From Telmatactis stephensoni (taxonomy: Eukaryota; Cnidaria; Anthozoa; Actiniaria; Isophelliidae), in the NCBI GenBank assembly GCA_029948255.1, contig JALIZF010001916.1:1-64000 (forward strand): 64,000 nt of DNA, read 5' to 3'. Shown here piece by piece: positions 6,857 through 15,562 of the stretch. A program made the translations under genes and the position numbers. Positions within the stretch are counted from its first letter, which is position 1. Every line of letters starts with the position of its first letter. A model generated the notes under the pieces. That model saw only the letters and a list, made by a program, of their open reading frames with translations. It searched no databases and was not told the origin of the DNA.

Positions 6857-8210
6857 ATGGAAGGAGAAATAGATCCTGATTTTGACCCCACCACAGAAGA
6901 GGGCCGCACAGATATCAACGAAGACGTTGACGATGAATATGACTCTCTTTTAAAACGCCCCGATGAGAATGAAGTTACGTGGTCTCAGAGGATCAGAAGT
7001 CGGTTTGGCCGCGGCAGTGACTATGCCATCCGCCGTCTTAGAGATAAATTCCGATCTAAAAATCCGAGTGAATCACCACCGGAGTACATGAAATTAGAAA
7101 ATTTAGATACCGCCGGAGACCCTAGAACAATAATGCTGAGAGAAATTAGAGAAGATGTCCGTGAGCGGTTTCCTAATATGAACGATGCCCTCTTAGACTT
7201 TCAAACCAACGACGACGGTAAAGTGCAGGTGAGAGACGCCCATAGAAGAGGAAACTGGTATAATCTCTATCAAAAAAAACATCTCTCTAAGATCAACGGG
7301 CAGCTGCCTAAAGGTATAAAAGACGCCCTAGGCAAAAAAAACCCTCATCTTACAACAGCAGGCCGCCGAAGCCGATTTCGACGAGGCCACCCAAAGTATA
7401 ACGATCGCCGTAGATCATATAAATCAGTATAAAGCTAAGATTGAGGGTCTTAATGAGACGCTACAAGAACGCGAAGAAGAATATCAAAAACAATACCGCC
7501 TCTTACAACAAAGCCACGGCCGAGAAAAAGAACAGCTACAAGAATTGCTCTTAGAGCGAACAAGAGAAAAACAGCAACTCAGAGCCGAGCGAGATAAAGC
7601 CGCCCATGATTTAGCCGCCACCCAAGAAGAATTACATCAAAAGCAAATCACTTTAAACGGCGCCATAGAAGAAAGACGCCAGATAGCGCAGCAAATAAAC
7701 ACTCTCGAAGAGCAAATAAGGCAGCGCGAGCAAAGCATAGAAGACCTAGAGCAAAATATAGAACAACAAAGAGAAATCATCGCCGATCAAAGCCGCCCTG
7801 AAGAAGAACGAGCAGCCGCTGAAAGGGAGCTACAAGAACTGCAGGAGCGCTTAGAAGAACTACACAAACAGCGTGAGAATCTAGAGCGCGAGTTGGGCCT
7901 CACCACCAAAGAAAAAATAAAACGAGCCCTTTTGAAATATGGCATTCCTGCGGCCTTTGCCGTCGCCATCAGCAGTGTCATAGGAGTCATATTAACCTCT
8001 TTAAAAGGTGTCGGCGCCGGTGTTAAAAAAATAGGTCAAGGCCTGACCGCGCTAGGTAAAAAAATGGCCGCCGCCGTGCCAGGTCTATTAGGCAGCGTCT
8101 TATCTTTGGTGTTGAAGACCGGCGGCGAATTGCTGAAGTTTGTCGGCAACAATATTTGGATTCTTGTCGTAGCTATAGGCGCCGTACTACTAAAAAAGCT
8201 AAAGATATAA
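6857..8210 (+). pseudogene. Large coiled-coil membrane-anchored protein, frameshifted
   Basis: The first frame (191 residues from 6857) is acidic then basic, without a known domain. At the A8 run at 7334-7341 the sensible sequence jumps to another frame, where Gln/Glu/Arg-rich heptads run on without a break into the long open frame ending at 8210. The combined product would be about 450 residues: an N-terminal region, some 180 residues of coiled coil (7360-7900), and a C-terminal part with two or three Ala/Val/Leu/Gly-rich membrane segments (7930-8200; for example IPAAFAVAISSVIGVIL). Such a rod-plus-membrane protein could be a virion membrane or fibre component. The shift needed is +1, so it is not a classical -1 slippage site. 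Confidence 0.6.
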
Positions 8211-8230
8211 AATCTAAAAATCTGCGATTT

Positions 8231-9742
8231 TTAACGTAGCATAAAATAACCCAAACCAACAGCCGCAGCAGTAATGCCGCCCTTTAAAAGATCATGGTCG
8301 TATTCTTCTTTTATAGTCGGCAGCGGCTTAATAGGCTTTTTCTTTGTGGGTACTTCTTTTTTAGGCGGTGGCTTTTTCTTCGGCGGCTTATCAAAATGAG
8401 GCACGGGCTGCTTAGTGTCTACATTCACCTCATTAACACCCATCTTCATGTCTGCCGTCGCCCTTTGCAGCCTGTTATTATACCCCGCCACACTGCCCGC
8501 ATTCAATATCAAATGGCTGGGCATCAACCAGCAGCCAGGCGCTATGGCAAAATCCAGCCGCACCTTCGCACTTTGAACCGCCATCTGATACCGCTGTATG
8601 CTTTTAGAAATGTCCGCCTCTTTTATGGCATCTTCAAACAATTTCAAAAACACCGCTCTCGTTTCTGTAGCAGAGCCGGCATCGCCTACAATACTACTCC
8701 TTGTATTCACCTGCGCCCCCAGCACCGTATAAACAAAGGCCTCGATCGACTGATTCAGCCTTGCCAGCCCCGCCTTGGTAAGCCCCTTCGACTTCCTTAG
8801 CGCAAAATAAAGATAAGGCTTCTTTTCCAGCGGCGAGATGTGATCTAACTCATGATCGCCCCACGAGCCACTTTCATCATTGAAATGAAAGAAGCCGCCG
8901 GGCCACTGATAGACATTTTTGCCGTCCATCTTTGCGTCATAAGCCTCCGTAACATCGTGCATACGACCAAATATTTTTTTATAGATTCTCCCCAGGCCTC
9001 CATTCTCGCCCTTCAAACGAAAATCGCTATCAGGGGAAATCTGAAACTCTCTGCAAATTCTATTATAAGCGCTTTTATCGTATTTATTCTCTAGAGGGTG
9101 AAAATAACCATCCCCCGGCAGCGGTACAGACATCTGCGATAGAATGCGGCGCGTGGTAAAAAGAACATGAAACTTCAGCAGCGAGTCCACCCTCGCTTCA
9201 TAGTGCATTTCTACGCCAACGCCACAGCCCGCCGTCGCACACCACAGGGCAAACGAAAGTTGCTGCGGCCAATAACTCATATCCGGCCCCCTCAACCACC
9301 TATGAGCCTCCGCCGCCGTCGTATGTTTTAACACCACCTCCGTAAATATCCGCCGCGGCCTCATCGTAAACTTTTCTTCGGGCGCCACATAAATCACCAT
9401 CGCATCCACATCAAACTCCGCTGGCTTCTCCATCCCTATGGCATACGTGGCCTTCGTCAGCTCCAGAGCCTTAGGAAAACCTCCAGGAGCTTTAGCCTGC
9501 GTTTCATGGCGGTCTTTAAGATCTCTAGGCCCCAAGGCCTTTAAAAGCGCCGCATTTAATTTTGAGTCGCCATAGTGATGCACTGCCATTGGAAAAGGCC
9601 CATCTGGCGTAATATCTTCTCTAAACACATCGACGCCAATACCGTTGTATTCGAATTCAATGCTCATAGGCGCCACAGAGAACTTTTTAAAATCAGCATG
9701 TGGGTAAGCGGTTCTAAACCTATGCCATTCGTATTGTACCAT
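8231..9742 (-). CDS. Orphan 503-residue element protein with C-terminal membrane anchor
   Basis: Starting at the ATG at 9742 (MVQYEWHRFRTAYPH), next to the shared TATATATA tract, it gives 503 residues and is fully open. The body is a mixed alpha/beta protein with many aromatic residues (SYWPQQLSFALW, WPGGFFHFNDESGSWGDHE) and an alpha-helical segment around residues 350-440. Near residue 450 comes a Pro/Lys-rich linker with several KKKPxPKK-like runs, and the protein ends in one hydrophobic helix (GGITAAAVGLGYFML). I do not recognise a catalytic motif. A tail-anchored protein of this size could be a minor capsid, portal-like or entry-related virion component, but nothing in the sequence decides this. 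Confidence 0.65.
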   Translation of the reverse strand: MVQYEWHRFRTAYPHADFKKFSVAPMSIEFEYNGIGVDVFREDITPDGPFPMAVHHYGDSKLNAALLKALGPRDLKDRHETQAKAPGGFPKALELTKATYAIGMEKPAEFDVDAMVIYVAPEEKFTMRPRRIFTEVVLKHTTAAEAHRWLRGPDMSYWPQQLSFALWCATAGCGVGVEMHYEARVDSLLKFHVLFTTRRILSQMSVPLPGDGYFHPLENKYDKSAYNRICREFQISPDSDFRLKGENGGLGRIYKKIFGRMHDVTEAYDAKMDGKNVYQWPGGFFHFNDESGSWGDHELDHISPLEKKPYLYFALRKSKGLTKAGLARLNQSIEAFVYTVLGAQVNTRSSIVGDAGSATETRAVFLKLFEDAIKEADISKSIQRYQMAVQSAKVRLDFAIAPGCWLMPSHLILNAGSVAGYNNRLQRATADMKMGVNEVNVDTKQPVPHFDKPPKKKPPPKKEVPTKKKPIKPLPTIKEEYDHDLLKGGITAAAVGLGYFMLR

Positions 9743-9750
9743 TATATATA
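9743..9750. promoter_or_regulatory. Eight-base bidirectional start motif
   Basis: TATATATA lies between the start codon of the 503-residue gene (minus, 9742) and that of the 200-residue gene (plus, 9751). It repeats the arrangement at 6850-6856, which makes the shared-promoter reading more than coincidence. Confidence 0.65.
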
Positions 9751-10353
9751 ATGACCGACGTGATACAAGAAGAACCCTCTGCCCCATTATACCCTGTCAT
9801 CTCTGATGGAGAAAGTTTTCGACTTCAAAAAATCAATATGATTCTTTCTGAATTAGGCGCCGAGGTCAAACATTACGACGGCGTCCGTAAAAAATACAAC
9901 AAAACCCGCTCCGTGACCCACGCCATTGCTTTATCTTCCGGTACTTTATCGGCCCTTTTAACAAGTTCGGGGATTGCCACGTCTTTAACGGGCCCCGGAA
10001 TTATAGTCGGAATCCCTTTAAGCGCGATTGGGGGACTCTGTGGAATTATTTCAGCCGTCGCCACTATGGCCACTAAGCGATTGACCAAGAAGGTTTCGAA
10101 ACACGAGAAAACGACAATATTGTGTAAATCCAAAATAAATACGATTTCAGATTTAATTTCGAAAGCTTTGCATAATAACAGAATTGATGAGAATGAATTT
10201 GCTTTAATTATGGCCGAGTCAAATAAATACGAGCAATTGAAAAATGAAATCCGACAAAAAAGCGTCGAAGTTTTTAAAAAAGACGATCCCGAACTACGCA
10301 AGAAAATCTACAGCGAAGCCATGCAAGAAATAAAACAAAAACTAAATCAATAA
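9751..10353 (+). CDS. Small element membrane protein (two helices)
   Basis: 200 residues. An N-terminal Pro-rich start (EEPSAPLYPV, with a PSAPLYP stretch resembling PSAP and PPxY-like ESCRT-recruiting late motifs) is followed by a helical region. Two Gly/Ala/Ser/Ile-rich hydrophobic segments lie at about residues 55-110 (HAIALSSGTLSALLTSSG and GIIVGIPLSAIGGLCGII). A long charged helical tail ends the protein. Proteins with this arrangement accompany capsid genes in other animal virus-like elements as far as I recall, but I cannot name the family. It starts directly on the shared TATATATA tract. It may be a virion membrane or budding-related protein; this is inference. Confidence 0.65.
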   Translation: MTDVIQEEPSAPLYPVISDGESFRLQKINMILSELGAEVKHYDGVRKKYNKTRSVTHAIALSSGTLSALLTSSGIATSLTGPGIIVGIPLSAIGGLCGIISAVATMATKRLTKKVSKHEKTTILCKSKINTISDLISKALHNNRIDENEFALIMAESNKYEQLKNEIRQKSVEVFKKDDPELRKKIYSEAMQEIKQKLNQ

Positions 10354-10536
10354 ATATTCACTTCGAGAAAAATCCCATGGGCTTTAATTTGCATATCGAA
10401 CGCCAGTCTATTCACAGCTGTTAGAATAAGCCAATCGGAGATCAATAAAACAATAGGCTGGATTATGCCATAAGCCATTCGTATTCATAAAACTGTTAAA
10501 GATGATGCTGATTGTATATTTATCTGCTGTCTAACA

Positions 10537-10668
10537 CTCCCTTATATGGAGGTCTCACGCGTGAGACTTTCGAAAGAGATTATGACATAATCCCATTCAT
10601 ATTCTATTGAATTCATTTTTTGACGTGGCTCCCTTATATGGAGGTCTCACGCGTGAGACTTTCGAAAG
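10537..10668. repeat. Two 40-bp direct repeats, each with two palindromes
   Basis: The same 40-bp unit occurs at 10537-10576 and 10629-10668. Each unit holds CTCC...GGAG around CTTATAT, the perfect 16-bp palindrome GTCTCACGCGTGAGAC and the overlapping 10-bp palindrome CTTTCGAAAG. The copies are identical and 92 bp apart, in the gene-free space behind the 200-residue gene. They look like paired protein-binding or replication sites. Confidence 0.65.
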
Positions 10669-10673
10669 CTTGC

Positions 10674-11980
10674 GTTCGACCACAGGGAGCCCGGCTTTAA
10701 AGAGTCATAAATAAAAGAATAAATCAATTAGTATTTTGGGTTTCCTGTGTTTAGATTTGAAACGTGACGCTAATAATAGCGAGTTTCCGGTAATCGTAAA
10801 TGCCAGTAACCCGAGAGGAGATTACATGGGGTAACTCGAGAGCAGTTTGAAATTCAAATCTAACGTATCAGTGTAACGCACTCTCTTAGTAACAGTCAAT
10901 AAGAGAGAAGGGCTGAAACAAAGTTCAGTGCCAATTTTGAAACCCCTGTTAAAATTATTCATCTTAGTTGTTTGCCGGCATATTTGACACCAAACGATCA
11001 CCTGATAAATAAAGCTAATGACTGCATGTCTCATTGATAGAAAATAATAATATATGGCTTAAAAAACTGTGTTATCTGGAAGCCTTGCTTTAAATTTATG
11101 TGCGCCAGTAGTTGATGGGACCAGTAAGCTCTGGAAACGTGACCTTTCTGGTAAATGTCCGCTTTCAAACAATAGACTTTGACAGATTTATTGGTTGTTT
11201 TTTTTACATTTTCATCAGACTGCTTTTGTTTTATTCCGATATAAACGTAAATTCGGTTTCCCCCTCGCTCCAAGCGGATTCTTTCACGCTTCACAGAGGG
11301 GAAAACTCTTTTCACAATCCTGCCGATTTCTCGATCAGGAATCGAATTTTCCTTCTCCAGCCGCTGGCTTTCACAAAACATTTCACTTAGTTTTGCTGCA
11401 GATATGTGGAATCCTTCTCCACAAACAGCGGAGTTTTTTAAAAGCCTAAAGAAAAGAACATAACATTTAAAATCCAGACAACGTAATTATCGGTCAAAAA
11501 TTTGAAAGCGTATATAAAGCCTAAAAAAATGAAAATAACATTATAAAATCCAGACAACGTAACAGTAAAAAAATTGAAAATATACGCTACTCACCATAAC
11601 ATAAAATATTGTATATTCCATGATTTTTTATTGCTTTGAGTCCTCAGTAACACTCGACATGGTGATCTTCTACTTAAGCTCATTAACACTGGTCCCATCA
11701 ACTACTGGTGCACATGTAACGTTAAACTCGCTTTGTTTCAGCCCTTCTCTCTTATTGACTGTTACTACGAGAGTGCGTTACACTGATACGTTAGATTTGA
11801 ATTTCAAACTGCTCTCAAGTTACCCCATGTAATCTCCTCTCGGGTTACTGGCATTTACGATTACCGGAAACTCCCTATTATTAGCGTCACGTTTCAAATC
11901 TAAACACAGGAAACCCAAAATACTAATTGATTTATTCTTTTATTTATGACTCTTTAAAGCCGGGCTCCCTGTGGTTCGAC
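10674..11980. mobile_element. Non-autonomous DNA transposon with 243-bp TIRs
   Basis: Terminal inverted repeats at 10681-10923 and 11731-11973 begin CACAGGGAGCCC and are nearly identical (about three mismatches in 243 bp). The element is 1,293 bp long and is flanked by a perfect 7-bp duplication, GTTCGAC, at 10674-10680 and 11974-11980. Subterminal sequence shows a further inverted match (about 11104-11124 and 11693-11715), and a near-tandem repeat of about 45 bp lies around 11439-11565. No transposase is encoded. The superfamily is not certain; a 7-bp duplication would fit P-like or related groups. It interrupts the virus-like element 16 bp beyond the end of the VLTF3-like gene. Confidence 0.85.
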
Positions 11981-11995
11981 CGATGCATAAGACTT

Positions 11996-12589
11996 CTAAG
12001 GAATCCATCTCAATAGGGGGTGATTGTGATCGATTTCATAAAATATCTTATAGATTACGTCAGGGTAATAATAGATTTTCCCTCGCAGCTGAGTAAACAT
12101 TCCTTCGGCCCTACGCATAGTTTCCATAGAAACGTCGGGTATTTTTTCGCCTGTAATTTCAGACAGAAGATAAGAAATACCCTTGTTATATTTTTGTAGC
12201 TTTAATTTTTTTAGAGCTTTTGTCAAGCCCTGTGGCGTGGGTTCTCGTAAATTAACTTTTATCCGCTGCAAGGTTTCTTTGTCAACATAGACTGGCTCTA
12301 AAGCTAAAATAATTTGCATCCATTTTCTAAAGTAAATAATTCTCTTATATGGCGTCTTTTTACGACCGCCGTTGGCATAATATTGCCCTTCAGTCGCACA
12401 GCGTACAGCATTAAAGATTATTCGCCCACAACTTTCGCATACGGCCGAAGTGTCTTCTTCTATGGTCATCTTATCACCACAACACTTTAAGCGTCTTGGC
12501 GGCGGCGGTATAAGTTCTCGCTTAAGACAATCAGAACACATTTTATAACTTTCATAGGTCACGGCAGGCGCGTTACAGTCACACAACAT
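11996..12589 (-). CDS. VLTF3-like late transcription factor
   Basis: 197 residues, fully open, start on TATATAATG. The N-terminal 55 residues carry four cysteine pairs (CDC, C-x2-C, CC, C-x2-C), as expected for a zinc ribbon. A basic segment, TPYKRIIYFRKWMQ, follows, and the C-terminal half ends in a YYPDVIYKIFYEID helix. The YKR-x-FxxW motif and the Tyr-rich C-terminus are the marks I know from poxvirus-type late transcription factor 3 and its homologues in other nucleocytoplasmic large DNA viruses, where the protein activates late promoters that overlap the start codon. Its presence agrees with the TATA-ATG start motif of this element. The transposon insertion lies just beyond its 3' end. 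Confidence 0.75.
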   Translation of the reverse strand: MLCDCNAPAVTYESYKMCSDCLKRELIPPPPRRLKCCGDKMTIEEDTSAVCESCGRIIFNAVRCATEGQYYANGGRKKTPYKRIIYFRKWMQIILALEPVYVDKETLQRIKVNLREPTPQGLTKALKKLKLQKYNKGISYLLSEITGEKIPDVSMETMRRAEGMFTQLRGKIYYYPDVIYKIFYEIDHNHPLLRWIP

Positions 12590-12599
12590 TATATAATTG

Positions 12600-13126
12600 T
12601 TATTTTATAGTCTCTACCAGCAGCAGTAATATCTTACTCCCTCTAAGGCCCATCTGTTGCGAGCTTCCTGAAACGATGCAGTGAATCCCTGCTGCCGACA
12701 CCCCTCGATCTACGCAGGCAGGGCCTGCATATTTCAAGGTCCAAACGGAACAAACCCTTACTGCTGCTTTTTCCAACTGCGCCACGGGATCGCGTAATTT
12801 GCACAACAATAGATAGCCAATTCACAGAATACACTAGGTTATTTTGTCCTCCAAATCCCTTAGTAGTCCAGTTAGTCTAGTGGTAAGGTGCAGTCATTTA
12901 CGGCCTAGGATCCGACTGTTTCCTCCCTCTTTGACCGCGAAGCTTGCTGCGTTCTACCGATAGCGCGGAAGGGGCCGAAATCTTCTTCCTATACGTAACA
13001 TGCGATGATTCAGCAATTTGTCTGGATGCATGGTCGATTTTTTGGAGTTTTACATAAAATTAGCATACTAATTTCTTTGAGGTAACGAGTTCGAGTCCTG
13101 CCTGCGCCAACAACTTTTCTTTTTTC

Positions 13127-13172
<46 letters not shown>

Positions 13173-13730
13173 CTTTTTTCTTTTTTGCTTTTAATGGATT
13201 CTATTTCTCTTCTCTAATTATTCTTGGCTTAAAATTCAGGTTTCAACGAAGAAAACTACACAAACTCTTTACATTAGCTTGATGCTTTCAAATTTTTGCG
13301 TAATTTAGAAAAACATGCACATTCCTTGAAATAAGAGTTATCAGGGGAAATTTAGTAATTTTCCCCTGGAGTTATCTAAAAAAAATTCATTCCACTTTCC
13401 AAAAACCAGCGGTACCTCTGATACTTATACAGGTCATTCTAAAGCATTCCCTAATCCCAGCCGAAAATGGCATGGAAATCGAACCTCCCCTATCAATATG
13501 CTTGCGACGAGCCAGCACTTCTGCGACAATATGAAGTTCAGTATGACTTGTGTAATTTAAGTTTTAACGGTATTGAAATAGTGAAATTGTTATAACGTCT
13601 GAAAAATACGCGCATTTGGAAAAAATAATTTTGAAAAATTGTTCCAGGGCCGTACTTAATTTTTTTGACGCTTGACGGTTAAAATTTCCCTCAGTTTGAC
13701 CATTGACAGTTAAAATTTAGGCCGTTTGAC
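12600..13730 (+). repeat. Dispersed repeat R1 with tRNA-like boxes, copy 1
   Basis: This 1.1-kb region recurs in inverted orientation at 20545-21160, in part at 22405-22500 and 23170-23270, and in direct orientation at 62200-62830. It contains tRNA-like promoter boxes (GTGGCGCAGTTGG on the minus strand near 12775-12790, TAGTCTAGTGGTAAGG near 12870, GAGTTCGAGTCC near 13089), a poly-T tract (13135-13180) and a tail of ACGG-rich short repeats (13725-13800). It has no coding capacity. A tRNA-derived composite SINE or a non-autonomous element are both possible. No gene is seen from here to 15,560. Confidence 0.7.
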
Positions 13731-14399
13731 ACGGTTATGGTACGGCACGGTTACGGTTACGGCACGACATGTTACGGTACGGCATGGGTACGGTACGTTT
13801 ACAGCAGGAATTCTGAATGTTTTCCGCATTGATAACGCGGAACTGACGCTTGTTGGTCTCAGCGAGGCGTGGCCCGTATCACTTTCATTTGAAAACTATT
13901 CATGGAGTGCAATATAGCTGTTGTAATTTACCTCTGGTTTAATTTTTTTTAGGTCATTGTTTTACATTTTCAACCTACTTGTTTTCAATTTAATCCTTTG
14001 CAACTAACCCTTACACATACTTTACCCACCATAAAACCCTAAGCCTGACTTTAAAACTTCCCTCAGAAAATTAAGATTTCAACCAGTGGAAAGAATTGAA
14101 CCGCAACTGATAGTCAACTATATGTACACGGTTTGCTGAGAGGCGTTGAGGAGGAAGAGGTATACGTGTATTTCAAATAAATCTTTGTTTCACTGATGTA
14201 CTGCAATCATTTATGAGCCAAACATTGAATAGCTACATTATTGACTTCTCATTTTGATGAAATTATATATCATGGAATAAAACCAATATACACTAATTTG
14301 TAATTGAACATCAGTATATCAAATCCCTTTGGGAATTTCATGACAAAATGTCGAAGTCCCCTGGTTCGCCTGCCTGGAGTTAACAAAAACTTAAAAAAA

Positions 14400-14650
14400 G
14401 AAAGGAAAGGAAGGAAAAGAAAATGAAAGAAAAGAAAAGAAAAGAAAAGAAAAGAAAAGAAAAGAAAAGAAAAGAAGTTAAGAGAAAAGAAAATGAAAGA
14501 AAAGAAAAGAAATTAAAGAAAAGAAAAGAAAAGAAAAGAAAAGAAAAGAAAAGAAAAGAAAAGAAGAGAAAAGAAGAGAAAAGAAAAGAAGAGAAAAGAA
14601 AAGAAGAAAAAAGAAAAGGAAAGGAAAGGAAAGAAAAGAAAAGAAAAAAA
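14400..14650 (+). repeat. (AAAAG)n microsatellite
   Basis: About 250 bp of AAAAG-type units with a few interruptions. Lysine/glutamate-rich open frames through it are artefacts of the repeat. Confidence 0.95.
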
Positions 14651-15562
14651 CAAAAATTAATTATCTATTTTTCGCAACGCCACAACTGATTGCAGAAAAA
14701 GAGCGTCCTTCAATAGTCGCAATGTTTTTGAGTTCGTGAGCACAATTTGCCAAAATTAATTGCCTCCTGTAACCATCTGTAACATATTGACAAAATACTG
14801 TAACTCTCTGAGTTGGTTGAAAATTCTGCCAATTAAGACCGCAAAATCCATGAGCTAATTCGATTTAATCGAAAATCGTATATTCCTATCCATGGCGTAC
14901 TGTAGCTTTTTGTTCGGCAACAATTTCATTCAGATTATGATGTTATGATGTACAATATTTTGTACTATATTTTGATTACAAAAACTGGTTAAAATGCATA
15001 TTCATCAAAGCTTTTTTACGGTAGGAAAACAAATGGATTACATCGGTCTGAGGGGAAAAAATATTTCGTCGTTTTTTTAACTGAACACAAAACGCGCTCT
15101 GTGTATTAGCAGAAACAAAAGAAAACAAATAGAAATAAAGAAAATAAAGAAAATAAATTCTCGTAAATTTTACATTTCTTGAAGATATATTCAAAAGTTA
15201 CTTTATATTTGTCATATCATGAACTCATAGGTTATATCTAAATGAAAATCTCATTTTCTAGCCAATTTTTAGCGGATTTTAGCCAAACCGGAAATACCAA
15301 GCGCGGCCTTCAAACAAAACCGTCTGGGTTCCCTGTTGATTTCCGTCTCTTCGATCAAAGACGTACATCGTGGTCTCTCACGCTGTGGAATACCACAACT
15401 AAAGCTGCTGGATCACAAAACACATTATTTTCAACCAAGAAAGAGTCAGTATTTAGTGACGCTACGTCTTTTGAGATGTACTACATAAAATATGATTGAA
15501 GATCAGGAGAAAAAATAGTGGATTTCTATCTGCTTGGTTGAATAAGTGACCTAAAACAAAAC

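Larger units (their letters stand above)
1..12600. mobile_element. Endogenous dsDNA virus-like element (partial, left end outside window)
   Basis: An intronless, gene-dense block with short spacers and genes on both strands contrasts sharply with the intron-rich DNA to its right. Its hallmark genes are a double-jelly-roll-like capsid protein, an A32-type packaging ATPase and a VLTF3-like late transcription factor, joined by a BRO-N/VRR-NUC protein and zinc-finger proteins. Nearly all starts carry a TATA-rich motif running into the ATG. No DNA polymerase, integrase, primase-helicase or protease is visible in this part, but the element runs off the left edge, so absence means little. The right boundary is placed just after the VLTF3-like start (12589), where tRNA-like and R1 repeat DNA begins; no terminal repeat or target duplication could be defined. 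The closest known types are polinton-like viruses, adintoviruses and small NCLDV relatives. The exact lineage is inference. Confidence 0.8.

Noticed and set aside
7334..7341. A-AAA-AAC slippery heptamer as a programmed -1 frameshift in the coiled-coil gene
   Set aside because: The downstream coiled-coil frame is +1 relative to the upstream frame, so a -1 slip would lead to the wrong frame. A one-base homopolymer difference explains it better.
11031..11461. Open frames inside the 10681-11973 transposon as a transposase
   Set aside because: They are short, overlap on both strands, and show no catalytic DDE/DDD pattern; the element looks non-autonomous.
12870..13100. Functional tRNA gene from the TAGTCTAGTGG and GTTCGAGTCC boxes
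   Set aside because: The boxes are about 200 bp apart and no cloverleaf with paired acceptor stems is seen; they belong to the dispersed R1 repeat.
14423..14689. Lys/Glu/Arg-rich protein
   Set aside because: Translation of an AAAAG microsatellite.
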